DNA of 64,000 nucleotides, from NCBI GenBank assembly GCA_902531175.1, contig CACADE010000001.1, positions 248,001 through 312,000 on the forward strand, read 5' to 3'. A program made the translations under genes and the position numbers. Below, piece after piece: positions 8,549-18,259 of this stretch. The notes under the pieces are model-generated. The model searched no databases, was not told the origin of the DNA, and saw nothing but the letters and a program-made list of their open reading frames with translations. The first letter of the stretch is position 1. Every line of letters begins with the position of its first letter. This DNA comes from an uncultured Pelagibacteraceae bacterium (GTDB lineage: Bacteria > Pseudomonadota > Alphaproteobacteria > Pelagibacterales > Pelagibacteraceae).

Positions 8549-8971
8549 TTACTCAATTATTGCAATGGTATGTCCATATTCAACAGGCTGACCATCTTCA
8601 ACACAAATTTTTTTTACAGTACCAGCTATTGGAGATGGCACATGATTCATTGTTTTCATAGCTTCAACAATCATAATTGTATCACCTTTATTAATTTTTT
8701 TTCCAGCTTCTGTAAATTTTTTTCCACCTGGTTCAGGTGCTAAATATGCTGTTCCTATTATAGGTGAAGGAACTTGAGTTCCAACAATATTATCAGTTTT
8801 AATATTTTGTTTTTTTTCTTCCGATTTTATTTCATTATTTGTGGCTATATTAGCCCCAAATGATTTTGATACTTTAACTTTTATGTCTTTTTCAGTGTAT
8901 TCTATTTCTGTTAAGTTAAATTCTTCTAAATATTCAGTAAGCTCTTTAATAATATTTTTATTAATTTTCAT
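8549..8971 (-). CDS. accB: Acetyl-CoA carboxylase biotin carboxyl carrier protein
   Basis: Carries biotin between the carboxylase and transferase components of acetyl-CoA carboxylase. It has 140 residues: an N-terminal helix region, a flexible linker around residues 40-66, and a C-terminal biotinyl domain from about residue 67. The biotinylated Lys is residue 106 in VEAMKTMN. The usual motif is EAMKMMN, so Met to Thr after the lysine is a small deviation that should not prevent biotinylation. Its start overlaps the aroQ end by 11 bases, suggesting translational coupling. Confidence 0.96.
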   Translation of the reverse strand: MKINKNIIKELTEYLEEFNLTEIEYTEKDIKVKVSKSFGANIATNNEIKSEEKKQNIKTDNIVGTQVPSPIIGTAYLAPEPGGKKFTEAGKKINKGDTIMIVEAMKTMNHVPSPIAGTVKKICVEDGQPVEYGHTIAIIE

Positions 8972-9401
8972 TTAACATCTCATGCATAGAATTTATGGCC
9001 AAAATATATCCATTTGTTCCTAATCCACAAATAATTCCTGTGACCACTCCACTTATCAATGATTTATGACGAAATTCCTCTCTTTTATAAATATTAGATA
9101 TGTGTAGCTCAATTGTTTTTCCTTTAAATATTTCAAGTGCATCTCTTATGGCAACTGATGTGTGACTATATCCGCCAGCATTAATTATAATTCCATCAAA
9201 GTTTTTTCTGGCGCTCTGTATAATATCAACAATTTCTCCTTCAACATTTGAATGTTTCATTTCAAGATTTAAATTTAAACTTGCTGACTGTTTCTTACAT
9301 ATATTCTCTAAATATTTATAATCTTTGCTACCATATTGTGATTGTTCTCTTTCACCTATTAGATTAAGATTAGGACCGTTGATGATTAATATTTTACTCA
9401 C
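8961..9401 (-). CDS. aroQ: 3-Dehydroquinate dehydratase, type II
   Basis: Dehydrates 3-dehydroquinate to 3-dehydroshikimate in aromatic amino acid synthesis. The 146-residue length fits the dodecameric type II enzyme. Visible motifs are NGPNLNLIGEREQSQYG with the active-site Arg and Tyr, INAGGYSHTSVAI (usually NPGAYTHTS), the substrate-binding ELHISN and REEFRHKS. The start is a GTG at 9401, with the conserved N-terminus beginning directly after it. It heads the aroQ-accB-accC operon and lies only 16 bases from the divergent thiS start. Confidence 0.95.
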   Translation of the reverse strand: MSKILIINGPNLNLIGEREQSQYGSKDYKYLENICKKQSASLNLNLEMKHSNVEGEIVDIIQSARKNFDGIIINAGGYSHTSVAIRDALEIFKGKTIELHISNIYKREEFRHKSLISGVVTGIICGLGTNGYILAINSMHEMLNEN

Positions 9402-9417
9402 AAAATTCTTATAGTAT

Positions 9418-9636
9418 ATGAAAGTTAAAAATAAAATAAAAATAACAGTAAATGGTAAACAAATGCAAGTTATTTCTAAATTTTCATTAAAGAGTTTGAT
9501 AACAAAACTAAAAATGCCACTTAATAAAATAGCTATAGAATTAAATAAAAAAATAATAGATAAAAAAAGGATTTCTAAAATTTTTTTACAAAATGGTGAT
9601 CAAATAGAAATAGTTCACTTTATTGGTGGCGGATAA
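9418..9636 (+). CDS. thiS: Sulfur carrier protein ThiS
   Basis: Ubiquitin-fold sulfur carrier which, as a C-terminal thiocarboxylate, donates sulfur for the thiazole ring of thiamin. The 72-residue protein ends in FIGGG, the exposed di-glycine needed for adenylation and thiocarboxylation, and starts with a beta-strand [10 protein letters not shown]. Its TAA overlaps the thiG start (TAATGA). Published work reports that SAR11 cells lack thiC and need an external pyrimidine precursor, so retaining the thiazole branch fits. No TPP riboswitch is possible in the 16-base gap upstream. Confidence 0.92.
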   Translation: MKVKNKIKITVNGKQMQVISKFSLKSLITKLKMPLNKIAIELNKKIIDKKRISKIFLQNGDQIEIVHFIGGG

Positions 9637-10409
9637 TGATTGATAAAAAATTTGAGATAGCAAAAAGAAGCTTCAAGTCACGTCTAATAGTTGGAACTGG
9701 CAAATATAAAAGTTTTAAACAATGCGCTAAAGCCATAAAAGCTTCTGGAGCTGATATAGTTACGGTTGCAGTTAGAAGAGTAAATATATCAGATAAAAAT
9801 AAAGCTAGACTCATGGATTACCTAGATCCAAAAAAAATAACATATTTACCAAATACAGCTGGCTGTTTTACCGCAGAAGATGCAATAAGAACTTTAAGAT
9901 TAGCTAGAGAAATTGGAGGATGGAGATTAGTTAAATTAGAAGTTCTAGGAGATAAAAAAAACCTTTTTCCTGAAATGATAGAAACTTTAAGATCAACAGA
10001 ATTGTTAACAAAAGAGGGATTTAAAGTAATGGTATATTGCAGTGATGACCCCTTAATGGCAAAAAGATTAGAAAATGCAGGAGCTGTAGCTATAATGCCA
10101 CTTGCGGCTCCTATAGGTTCAGGACTAGGAATACAAAATAAAGTAAATATTAAAATAATAAGAAGTCAAACTAAATTACCTTTAATAATAGATGCTGGAA
10201 TAGGTCAAGCATCTGATGCAAGTATTGCGATGGAAATGGGTTGTGATGGTATTTTAGTTAATACTGCTATTGCAAAAGCGAAAGACCCAATTCAAATGGC
10301 TGAGGCCATGAAGCTTGCTGTAATTTCAGGAAGAAAATCTTTTTTATCGGGAAGAATTAAAGCTAATCTTTTTGGTTCCGCATCCACATCTAATAAAGGG
10401 ATTATTTAG
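9636..10409 (+). CDS. thiG: Thiazole synthase
   Basis: Condenses 1-deoxy-D-xylulose 5-phosphate, dehydroglycine and ThiS thiocarboxylate into the thiazole phosphate of thiamin. The 257-residue TIM-barrel protein has the Schiff-base Lys at about residue 100 ([10 protein letters not shown]), an N-terminal [13 protein letters not shown] block and the phosphate-binding IDAGIG and GILVNTAIA loops. The start overlaps the thiS stop by one base. The 3' end overlaps convergent rne by eight bases. No thiH, thiO or thiE lies in the window. Confidence 0.96.
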   Translation: MIDKKFEIAKRSFKSRLIVGTGKYKSFKQCAKAIKASGADIVTVAVRRVNISDKNKARLMDYLDPKKITYLPNTAGCFTAEDAIRTLRLAREIGGWRLVKLEVLGDKKNLFPEMIETLRSTELLTKEGFKVMVYCSDDPLMAKRLENAGAVAIMPLAAPIGSGLGIQNKVNIKIIRSQTKLPLIIDAGIGQASDASIAMEMGCDGILVNTAIAKAKDPIQMAEAMKLAVISGRKSFLSGRIKANLFGSASTSNKGII

Positions 10410-12168
10410 TTTTTTTTTTAAAAAATTTTTTTCTAAACTTTCTTTTCTTAAAAATTTTTCTTTTTTTATTCTCTATAACGTTTTTATCTTTTTTATCCTC
10501 AAATTTAACTACCTGAAGTTTTTCAACTTTTTCAATCTTATCTAAAACTTTTTTTGTTTTGGACTTAAATTCGATTATGTAATCTTCTAAGTTAAGGTCG
10601 TTATTTGTGTTGATATCAATTTTTGCTTTATGTTTTTTCTCAAAGTATTTAACAACATCTTCATAGTTTTCATTTATATAATTCTGTATCTTATCGTTAA
10701 TTGTTAAATTAACTAATTTCGCATTATGTTCTAATGATTTAATTTCAATTAATTTTAAAATTTTTAAAACAAATGTTTCATCAGTCAATTTCATTTGCCA
10801 TTTCACATTACTTTCTCTTAATCTTTGCCTTGACATTTCAAGAAGTCCAAAATTACTAATCCTACCAATTTGAATTCTTGCTCTATCATTTCTGCATTTT
10901 TCTTTAAGTTTTCTCTCAACTTGTCTTCTGTTATTAAAATTTAACATATCAATAAAATCTATAATGATTAATCCTGACAAATCTCTAATTTTTATTTGTC
11001 TTGCTATTTCTTCAGCAGCTTCAATATTAGTGTCGAAAGCGGTACTTTCAACATTTTTTTGTTTAATAGATTTTCCAGAATTTACATCAATTGATACTAA
11101 AGCTTCAGTCGGATTAATTACCAAATAGCCACCTGATATTAATTTTACCTCTGTTTCAAAAATTTCAAATAATTTTTTTTCAATATTCTCTTTAAAAAAA
11201 AGTGGCATCTTATCTCTATATTTTTTTACTTTTTTAACTTGAATTGGCATCATCATTTTCAAATAATTTTTTGTTTTTTGATAACCCTCATTGCCTTCAA
11301 CATATATATTTTGAGTATCATCATCATACATATCTCTAATACATCTTTTAATAATATCACTTTCTTGATGAATAAGAGAGGGTGCAATAGAATTCAAAGC
11401 ATTATCTTTTATTTGATCCCAAATTTTAATGAGATTTTTTAAGTCATTTTCTATTTCATTTTTAGTTTTATTTGATCCTGCTGTTCTAACAATTATTCCC
11501 ATTTCTTTTGGAATTATAATTTCATTTAAGATATTTCTAATTTTTTTTCTATCACCAGGATTAAAAATTTTTCTGGAAATTCCGCCACCTTTTGCTGTAT
11601 TTGGCATCAATACAATATATTTTCCTGCTATTGAGATAAAAGTACTTAGTGCAGCTCCTTTTAAACCTCTTTCATCTTTCAATACTTGAACAAGTATGAC
11701 CTGATTTGGTTTTATAACTTCTTGTATTTTATATCTTTTTGATGGAAATTTTTTTTGAGGTGAAGAAATATCTTTTTCATTTTCTTCTTTTTTTTCAACT
11801 GGATCATCAATTTTGATTTCTTCTTTACCTTCAAGAATTTTATCTTCTATATTTTCACTCTCTTTTGATAGCTCTTCTCTGACTTTTTCTTCTTCTTGTT
11901 TTATTTTTTCTAAATCACTTAAAGGTAATTGGTAATAGTCTGATTGGATATCATTGAATGATAAAAAGCCGTGTCGTTCTCTTCCAAAATCAACAAATGC
12001 TGCTTGTAATGATGGTTCAATTCTACTTACTTTTCCTAGATAAATATTATTTTTTATTAGAGTGTTGTTTATACTTTCATATTCATAGTCTTCGATATGA
12101 TTGCCATTTTTAAGAACAACTCTTGTTTCATTAGGATGCGATGCATCGATATATAAATTTTTTGACAT
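10402..12168 (-). CDS. rne: Ribonuclease E/G family endoribonuclease, short form
   Basis: 5'-end-sensing endoribonuclease for mRNA decay and rRNA processing. The 588-residue protein keeps the catalytic half: an N-terminal S1 domain interrupted at about residues 85-150 by a charged insertion typical of alphaproteobacteria, the 5' sensor region (about 215-240, [11 protein letters not shown]), and the DNase I-like core with metal-binding Asp in [10 protein letters not shown] and IIIDFIDM. It lacks the long C-terminal degradosome scaffold, ending instead in a very basic Lys/Arg tail. The CPxC zinc-link expected after EMSRQR also appears to be absent. It could equally be called RNase G, but the S1 insertion favours RNase E. 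Confidence 0.92.
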   Translation of the reverse strand: MSKNLYIDASHPNETRVVLKNGNHIEDYEYESINNTLIKNNIYLGKVSRIEPSLQAAFVDFGRERHGFLSFNDIQSDYYQLPLSDLEKIKQEEEKVREELSKESENIEDKILEGKEEIKIDDPVEKKEENEKDISSPQKKFPSKRYKIQEVIKPNQVILVQVLKDERGLKGAALSTFISIAGKYIVLMPNTAKGGGISRKIFNPGDRKKIRNILNEIIIPKEMGIIVRTAGSNKTKNEIENDLKNLIKIWDQIKDNALNSIAPSLIHQESDIIKRCIRDMYDDDTQNIYVEGNEGYQKTKNYLKMMMPIQVKKVKKYRDKMPLFFKENIEKKLFEIFETEVKLISGGYLVINPTEALVSIDVNSGKSIKQKNVESTAFDTNIEAAEEIARQIKIRDLSGLIIIDFIDMLNFNNRRQVERKLKEKCRNDRARIQIGRISNFGLLEMSRQRLRESNVKWQMKLTDETFVLKILKLIEIKSLEHNAKLVNLTINDKIQNYINENYEDVVKYFEKKHKAKIDINTNNDLNLEDYIIEFKSKTKKVLDKIEKVEKLQVVKFEDKKDKNVIENKKRKIFKKRKFRKKFFKKKTK

Positions 12169-12249
12169 ATATTTTGAGATTTTTTCATAAGTTAATTTAA
12201 TAAATTCTGTGCCTTAACAATAACAAATTCATAGGATATTTAAACTAAA

Positions 12250-14586
12250 ATGCAAAAGATTATTAAAAGATTAATAATATTTGGACTTTTATCCTCATTA
12301 ATATTTCTAGCGGTAATAATATCAATTTTATGGACTTATTCTAATAAGCTGCCTGATTACAAATATCTTGAAAGCTATAAACCGCCCGTATCTAGTAAAT
12401 TATATTCTGGCAATGGTATTTTGGTGAGTGATTTTTCGTCAGAAAAAAGAATATTCGTGCCATATGAAGCTATATCTCAAACTGTTATTAATTCTTTCTT
12501 ATCAGCAGAAGACAAAAACTTTTTTGATCATCCGGGAGTTGATGCAAAAGGTGTAATTAGAGCAGTAAAAAACAATATTTTTAACATTGTAAATTCTAAA
12601 AGATTAGAAGGTGCTTCAACAATAACTCAACAAGTTGCAAAAAATTTTCTATTAAATAATGAAGTTAGTATCGATAGAAAAATAAAAGAAGCCATACTCG
12701 CTTTTAGAATTGAACGTGTTTTATCAAAAAAACGAATATTAGAATTATATTTAAACCAAATTTATCTTGGAGAGGGAAGCTATGGAATTGCTTCAGCAAG
12801 CCTAAGATATTTTAATAAACCGATAAGTGATTTAAATTATGGTGAAGCTGCTCTTTTAGCCGCTCTTCCAAAAGCACCTAGTAAATATAATCCTTATAAA
12901 AACCAAAAGTTAGCAAAGTTCAGACGAAATTTAGTTTTAAATAACTTGTTGGAAAACGGATTTATCAACAGAACTCAACATAATGAATTAGTTGATTCTG
13001 AGATTAAATTAAAAAAAAGAAAAAGAATTTACTTAGAAGATTCAAGATATTATGTAGAGGACGTAAGAAAAGATGTAATTGATAAATATGGGTTTGATAA
13101 AGTATATAAGCAAGGTTTCAATATTAAAACTCCTTTAAATTTAGAATTACAAAAAATAGCAACCCAATCTTTAAGAAAGGGTCTTCAAGAATTTGATAAA
13201 AGAAAAGGTTGGAGGGGCCCGTTATCAAATATAAAAAAATTTAAAAATTGGAAAGATGAAACCAAAAATTATTATTTAGAGAAATCATTAGGTTGGGATC
13301 TAGCAGAAGTTAAAAGAATTGATAAATTTGAAACAGTTATAGAAACTCAAAATGGCAATAAAGGAGTGATAAATTTTGATGATGTTAATTGGACACGTAA
13401 AGAATTTTATAAATTATTTAAAAAAGGAGACATAATTTACGTAAAAAAATTATCAGAAGGAAATTATAGTTTAAAACAACTTCCAGAAGCAAATGGTGGA
13501 ATTGTTGTTATGGATCCATATAGTGGAAGAGTTTTGGCATTATCGGGCGGTTTCAGTTTTAGAAAAAGCGAATACAACAGAGCTTCGCAAGCTAAACGTC
13601 AACCTGGATCAGCATTTAAACCATTTATATATGCGCTTGCATTAGAAAATAATTTTTTACCCACAACATTAGTATTAGATGCACCTATAGTATTAGATCA
13701 AGGTAATGATTTAAAAATGTGGAAACCTGAAAACTACGGTAAAAAGTTTTATGGACCATCGACCCTAAGAACAGGAATTGAAAAATCAAGAAATCTAATG
13801 ACGGTTAGAATTGCTCAAGAACTAGGTATAGATAAAATTATAAATTTTTCAAAAAAATTAAATATATATGAAAATCCAGATGAACTTATGTCGGTTTCTT
13901 TGGGTTCTGCTGAAACAACTTTGCTAAAAATTACGAGTGCTTATTGTTCTTTTATAAATGGTGGAAAATTAGTTAATCCAATTTTAATCGATAGAATTCA
14001 AGATAGTGAGGGCAAAACAATTTTTAATAATGAAAAAAGATATTGTGAAAATTGTGATTTAATCTCCTTTGACGGAAAAAGTGATCCAATAGTCAAAAGC
14101 AAATATCAACAAATTTTTTCTCCTCAGACCGCGTATCAAATAACTTCCATGTTAAAAGGAGTTATTGAAAGAGGTACAGGTAAAGGTTTAAAAAATTTAA
14201 AACTTGAATTAGCAGGAAAGACTGGCACTACAAATAAGAATACGGATACCTGGTTTATAGGTTTCACTTCCAACTTAGTTGTTGGAGTTTATATAGGCTA
14301 TGACAACCCTAGAAGTCTTGGCAAATTTGAAACTGGCTCGAAAACTGCAATGCCTGTATTTAAAGAATTTATGAAAAGAACAGCCAATTCTGATAATGCT
14401 AGACCATTCAAAGTCGCTGACAATATAAAAAAGATGGTTGTAGACGCTAAAACAGGAAAAAAAGCGAACTCGAAAACTAAAGAAGCGATCATTGAGTCAT
14501 TTAAAAAATTAGACAATAATTCTAATAATTTATTAAGTAATTTTGACAGTGGATTAAATACTACAAATATATTAAAATTTTACTAA
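12250..14586 (+). CDS. mrcA: Penicillin-binding protein 1A (bifunctional glycosyltransferase/transpeptidase)
   Basis: Polymerises and cross-links peptidoglycan at the outer face of the inner membrane. The 778-residue class A PBP has an N-terminal membrane anchor (about residues 8-28). The GT51 domain shows EDKNFFDHPG and GASTITQQVAKN. The transpeptidase domain has the catalytic SxxK (GSAFKPF, about residue 455) and the KTGT motif (LAGKTGTTNK, about residue 658). It is divergent from rne across 81 bases with no clear promoter motif. Its TAA overlaps the ATG of prfB, so the two are probably co-transcribed, an arrangement seen in other alphaproteobacteria. Confidence 0.95.
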   Translation: MQKIIKRLIIFGLLSSLIFLAVIISILWTYSNKLPDYKYLESYKPPVSSKLYSGNGILVSDFSSEKRIFVPYEAISQTVINSFLSAEDKNFFDHPGVDAKGVIRAVKNNIFNIVNSKRLEGASTITQQVAKNFLLNNEVSIDRKIKEAILAFRIERVLSKKRILELYLNQIYLGEGSYGIASASLRYFNKPISDLNYGEAALLAALPKAPSKYNPYKNQKLAKFRRNLVLNNLLENGFINRTQHNELVDSEIKLKKRKRIYLEDSRYYVEDVRKDVIDKYGFDKVYKQGFNIKTPLNLELQKIATQSLRKGLQEFDKRKGWRGPLSNIKKFKNWKDETKNYYLEKSLGWDLAEVKRIDKFETVIETQNGNKGVINFDDVNWTRKEFYKLFKKGDIIYVKKLSEGNYSLKQLPEANGGIVVMDPYSGRVLALSGGFSFRKSEYNRASQAKRQPGSAFKPFIYALALENNFLPTTLVLDAPIVLDQGNDLKMWKPENYGKKFYGPSTLRTGIEKSRNLMTVRIAQELGIDKIINFSKKLNIYENPDELMSVSLGSAETTLLKITSAYCSFINGGKLVNPILIDRIQDSEGKTIFNNEKRYCENCDLISFDGKSDPIVKSKYQQIFSPQTAYQITSMLKGVIERGTGKGLKNLKLELAGKTGTTNKNTDTWFIGFTSNLVVGVYIGYDNPRSLGKFETGSKTAMPVFKEFMKRTANSDNARPFKVADNIKKMVVDAKTGKKANSKTKEAIIESFKKLDNNSNNLLSNFDSGLNTTNILKFY

Positions 14587-15684
14587 TGGATCAGGAATTT
14601 ATAAATATCAAATTAGAAATTGAAAAAATAAATCAAAGAGTTAAGGAGTTTCTTTGAAAAAAGTAATATTTCAAAAAAAATAAAAAATATATCAAAAAAT
14701 ATAGAAGAGCCAGATTTTTGGCATAATAAAAAAAAAGCTGAGAGAATTCTACGAGAAAAAACTAATCTTGAAAAGTTATTAAACGGTTTTGAACAAACTT
14801 TTAAAGAGAGTAATGATTTATTCGATATGCATGACTTAGCTTTGGAGGAAAAGAATAACGAAATTTTAAATGAAACATCAATTAATATAAAAATGTTATA
14901 TAATAAAGTTAAACAAATTGAAATTAGATGTTTCTTATCAAATGAAAATGACACATTGGATAGTTATTTAGAATTTCATGCTGGAGCCGGCGGTACAGAA
15001 AGTCAAGATTGGGCAGATATGCTGAGAAGAATGTATATGAAGTGGGCTAATAAAAAAAATTATAAAACTGAGATAATTAGTGAACATAAGGGGGAGGAAG
15101 CGGGTATTAAATCCTCAATAATTAAAATAAGTGGAGAATATATTAATGGACTTTTAAAAAATGAATCTGGAATACACAGACTCGTTCGAATTTCCCCTTT
15201 TGACTCAGGCGCAAGAAGACATACAAGTTTTGCGAGTGTGTGGGTTTATCCAGTAATCTCAGATAATATTGATATTGAAATTTTAGATAAGGATTTAAGA
15301 ATTGACACTTATCGATCCAGCGGTGCTGGTGGACAGCATGTAAATACAACTGATAGTGCTGTTCGAATAACTCATTTACCAACTAAAATTGTAGTACAAT
15401 GTCAAAATGAAAGATCACAACATAAAAACAAAGAAACTTGCATGAATATGTTGAGAGCAAGGCTCTATGATTATGAATTAAAAAAAAAAGAAAAAGAAAT
15501 TGAAAATGTTGAAAATTCCAAATCTGAAATTGGATGGGGTCATCAAATTCGTTCTTATGTTTTGCATCCATATAAATTGGTAAAAGATAACAGAACTAAT
15601 TTTGAAAGTTCTAATCCTGAAAAAATTTTAGATGGAGATATGGATAGTTTTCTAGAAAGTTCATTATATAAATTAAATGCATAA
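14586..15684 (+). CDS. prfB: Peptide chain release factor 2, with programmed +1 frameshift
   Basis: Recognises UAA and UGA stop codons and triggers peptide release. Frame 1 starts at ATG 14586 and encodes 23 residues ending in Leu (CTT) directly before an in-frame TGA at 14655. Skipping the T at 14655 and resuming at GAA 14656 gives a continuous 365-residue RF2, the same length as the E. coli protein. The SPF anticodon-like tripeptide (RISPFDSGARRHTS) and the GGQ hydrolysis motif (GAGGQHVNTTDSA) are intact. An SD-like AAGGAG sits three bases before CTT, as in the classical autoregulatory site. A naive ORF call would start at 14827 and lose the N-terminus. Confidence 0.96.
14643..14657 (+). 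promoter_or_regulatory. prfB programmed +1 frameshift element
   Basis: The element reads AAGGAG, TTT, CTT, TGA: an internal Shine-Dalgarno-like hexamer, a three-base spacer, the slippery Leu codon and a poorly terminated TGA followed by A. The layout is the same as the E. coli prfB element. When RF2 is scarce the ribosome pauses at TGA, slips +1 and makes more RF2. The reading frame downstream is RF2 sequence only after the shift, which supports function. Confidence 0.93.
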
Positions 15685-18259
15685 AAAAAAGATTTATTTA
15701 CTAACGCTTTTACTAACTATCTTAGTATTTGTAATTATATTTTTGTCAACTGTCGGATTTAAAACAAATAATTTTAATAATTTAATTAATCAAAAATTAA
15801 ATGAGATTAACTCTAAAATAAAACTAAACTTGATTGATGTTAGATTTAAATTAAATATTTCAAATTTTAAATTTGAGGTAGAGATTCCGGACTCTAAAAT
15901 CTCAATTAATAATAAAAAAATTGATTTAAATAATATTAAGTTTGATTTAAATATTTTTAAGTACCTAAATAAAAAAAACCCCATTTCTCAAATATCAATT
16001 TTAACAGACGAAAATGATGCATCTCAATTTATTAACTTTATTAACGAATATGATTTTAATCTAACCAGAAAATTAATTTTAAACCAAATTACAAAAGGAA
16101 AGATAAAGATCTCTTCAGAGATAATCTTTGATGAAAAAGACCCAAATATTTTTAAATATATAATAAATGGAACAGTAAATGACGCAGAAGTAAAATTAAT
16201 AAATAATTCAAAAATCGAAAAATCCAGGTTTGATTTCAAAATTGATCAGAATTCAATTGCTTTAAAAGAAATTGAGCTATCATTGGATAATATTTTTATA
16301 AGTTCTGATAATATAAATATAAATAAATTAAAAAACCAATTTGAAATTTCTGGAAATTTCAGAACAAAAAAATCAAGAATAAATTTAAATAACTATAAAA
16401 AAATAATTAACTTTAACTTAGACATTCTTCAAGATCAATTTATTGATATGAGCTCAGATAACATAGTATCATTAAAAGTAGACGATAAATTTAGAATTAA
16501 AGATTTAAAAATTGATACAAAAATAAATTTTGATGAGTTGTATACAAACTCAATGTACCAAGATCTAATTTTTTTTAAAAATGGTGAAATTTTGGTAAAA
16601 TATAAAGAAAAAGAATTAAATATGAATTTTGAGAGTAATTTTTTGTTCAAAAATAAAGAATATAACGGAAAAGACTCTAACAATCTATTTAAAGCAATTT
16701 ATAAAAAAAAACAAAATGTTAATGCATCAGTAGATATTTTTTTAAGTAATACAAATAATAAAATTAATTCTAAAGAGTTTAAAGATTTTATTAAATTAAA
16801 TAATTTAAATTTACCAAATCAAGATATTTTTTTTTCATCAGAAAATAAAATTAATTTTAGTTTAAACAATAATAATAAAATAATTGACTTAAATTTAAAA
16901 TCAAAAATAAAAACTGATGAAGTATTAATTAATTATAAATCACAAAGAATAAAAAAATATTTTAGTAATTTTAAAGACCAATTAAAATTATCAAAAAGTC
17001 ACTTTGATTTAGAATACATTGATAATAAAATTAAAATTGGTCTAAAGAGTAAATATTTAATAAATGAAATAAATGAAGACGTGTCTTTAAATATTGAAAA
17101 AAAAGATAACAATTATTTCTTTGACTTAAATATGGATTTAGACTCAGCTAAAATATTAATTAATGAATTAGATTATGAAAAAAAAGAAAATATAAAATCT
17201 GACTTGTATGTAAATGGTATTTATAAAGATAATAAGGAAATAATCTTTAATAAAATAAAATTTAATGAAGATGAATATGGTCTTATATTGAACAATCTAA
17301 CAATATCAAAAAATGATAAAATACAAAAACTTGATTTATTCAAAATTAATATAATTAATAAAATTGGACATAAAAATGACTTAGAATTTAAAAGGGTAAA
17401 CAATGGTTATTATTTGAAAGGAAATCAATTTGATGGAGCTAGAAATATAAAAAAATTATTTGATAATTCATCAAAATCCATATTTTCTAACTTTAAAAAT
17501 TTAAACACATATATTTATTTAGATATAGGAAAATATTATATTGACGAAGCATCTTATTTAGCAAATGCCAATGGAAGAATTCAAATAAAAAATAATAATA
17601 TTTTTGATGCTAATATTAGTGCAAAATTAAATAACAAACACAAATTTCAACTAAATATTCAAACAAATAAAAATAAACAAAAGATAACTAATTTAGAAAT
17701 TGAACAACCTGAACCTTTTATTAAAAATTATAAATTTATTAAGGGATTTAAAGAGGGTAAATTACTATATGAATCATCCTTGAATGAAGGTAAGACAATT
17801 TCAAATCTAAAAGTTATTGATTTTAAAGTTCAAGAAGTTCCGGTTTTAGCTAAACTACTAACTTTGGCATCTTTACAAGGTATTGCTGACCTTTTGACAG
17901 GTGAAGGTATTCGATTTTCAAATTTTGAGATGGATTATGAAACATTGGGAAATACAACAAATATAAAAGAAATATATGCCATTGGGCCTGCAATTTCATT
18001 GATGATGGAAGGATATATCGTTAAAGATGAATTGACTAGTTTAAGAGGGACACTTGTTCCAGCAACAACTATTAATAAAACAATTTCTAAAATTCCAATG
18101 CTTGGAGAAATATTGGTAGGAAAAAAAATTGGCGAAGGAGTATTTGGTGTAAGTTTTAAAGTTAAGGGACCGCCAAAAAAATTAAAAACAACAGTTAATC
18201 CAATTAAAACTTTAACCCCAAGATTTATTACAAGAACTTTAGAGAAAATTTCTAATTAA
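15677..18259 (+). CDS. Large AsmA-like/YhdP-related membrane-anchored protein
   Basis: An 860-residue protein with one N-terminal transmembrane segment (about residues 5-25) and a long Asn/Lys/Ile-rich, beta-strand-rich body. The most conserved part is the C-terminus (about 715-850), with phrases such as VPVLAKLLTLASLQGIADLL, GEGIRFSNFEMDYE and RGTLVPATTINKTISKIPMLGEIL. That is the pattern of the AsmA-like C-terminal domain of the YhdP/DUF3971 group. These proteins are inner-membrane-anchored periplasmic bridges implicated in moving phospholipid to the outer membrane. The start overlaps prfB by eight bases. The 3' end overlaps convergent tyrS by four bases. The specific role here is inferred from the family only. 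Confidence 0.78.
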   Translation: MHKKKIYLLTLLLTILVFVIIFLSTVGFKTNNFNNLINQKLNEINSKIKLNLIDVRFKLNISNFKFEVEIPDSKISINNKKIDLNNIKFDLNIFKYLNKKNPISQISILTDENDASQFINFINEYDFNLTRKLILNQITKGKIKISSEIIFDEKDPNIFKYIINGTVNDAEVKLINNSKIEKSRFDFKIDQNSIALKEIELSLDNIFISSDNININKLKNQFEISGNFRTKKSRINLNNYKKIINFNLDILQDQFIDMSSDNIVSLKVDDKFRIKDLKIDTKINFDELYTNSMYQDLIFFKNGEILVKYKEKELNMNFESNFLFKNKEYNGKDSNNLFKAIYKKKQNVNASVDIFLSNTNNKINSKEFKDFIKLNNLNLPNQDIFFSSENKINFSLNNNNKIIDLNLKSKIKTDEVLINYKSQRIKKYFSNFKDQLKLSKSHFDLEYIDNKIKIGLKSKYLINEINEDVSLNIEKKDNNYFFDLNMDLDSAKILINELDYEKKENIKSDLYVNGIYKDNKEIIFNKIKFNEDEYGLILNNLTISKNDKIQKLDLFKINIINKIGHKNDLEFKRVNNGYYLKGNQFDGARNIKKLFDNSSKSIFSNFKNLNTYIYLDIGKYYIDEASYLANANGRIQIKNNNIFDANISAKLNNKHKFQLNIQTNKNKQKITNLEIEQPEPFIKNYKFIKGFKEGKLLYESSLNEGKTISNLKVIDFKVQEVPVLAKLLTLASLQGIADLLTGEGIRFSNFEMDYETLGNTTNIKEIYAIGPAISLMMEGYIVKDELTSLRGTLVPATTINKTISKIPMLGEILVGKKIGEGVFGVSFKVKGPPKKLKTTVNPIKTLTPRFITRTLEKISN

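Noticed and set aside
14827-15684. Reading prfB as an 285-residue protein starting at an internal ATG.
   Set aside because: It would lack the conserved RF2 N-terminal domain. The upstream frame plus a +1 shift gives a full-length protein with a canonical frameshift site.
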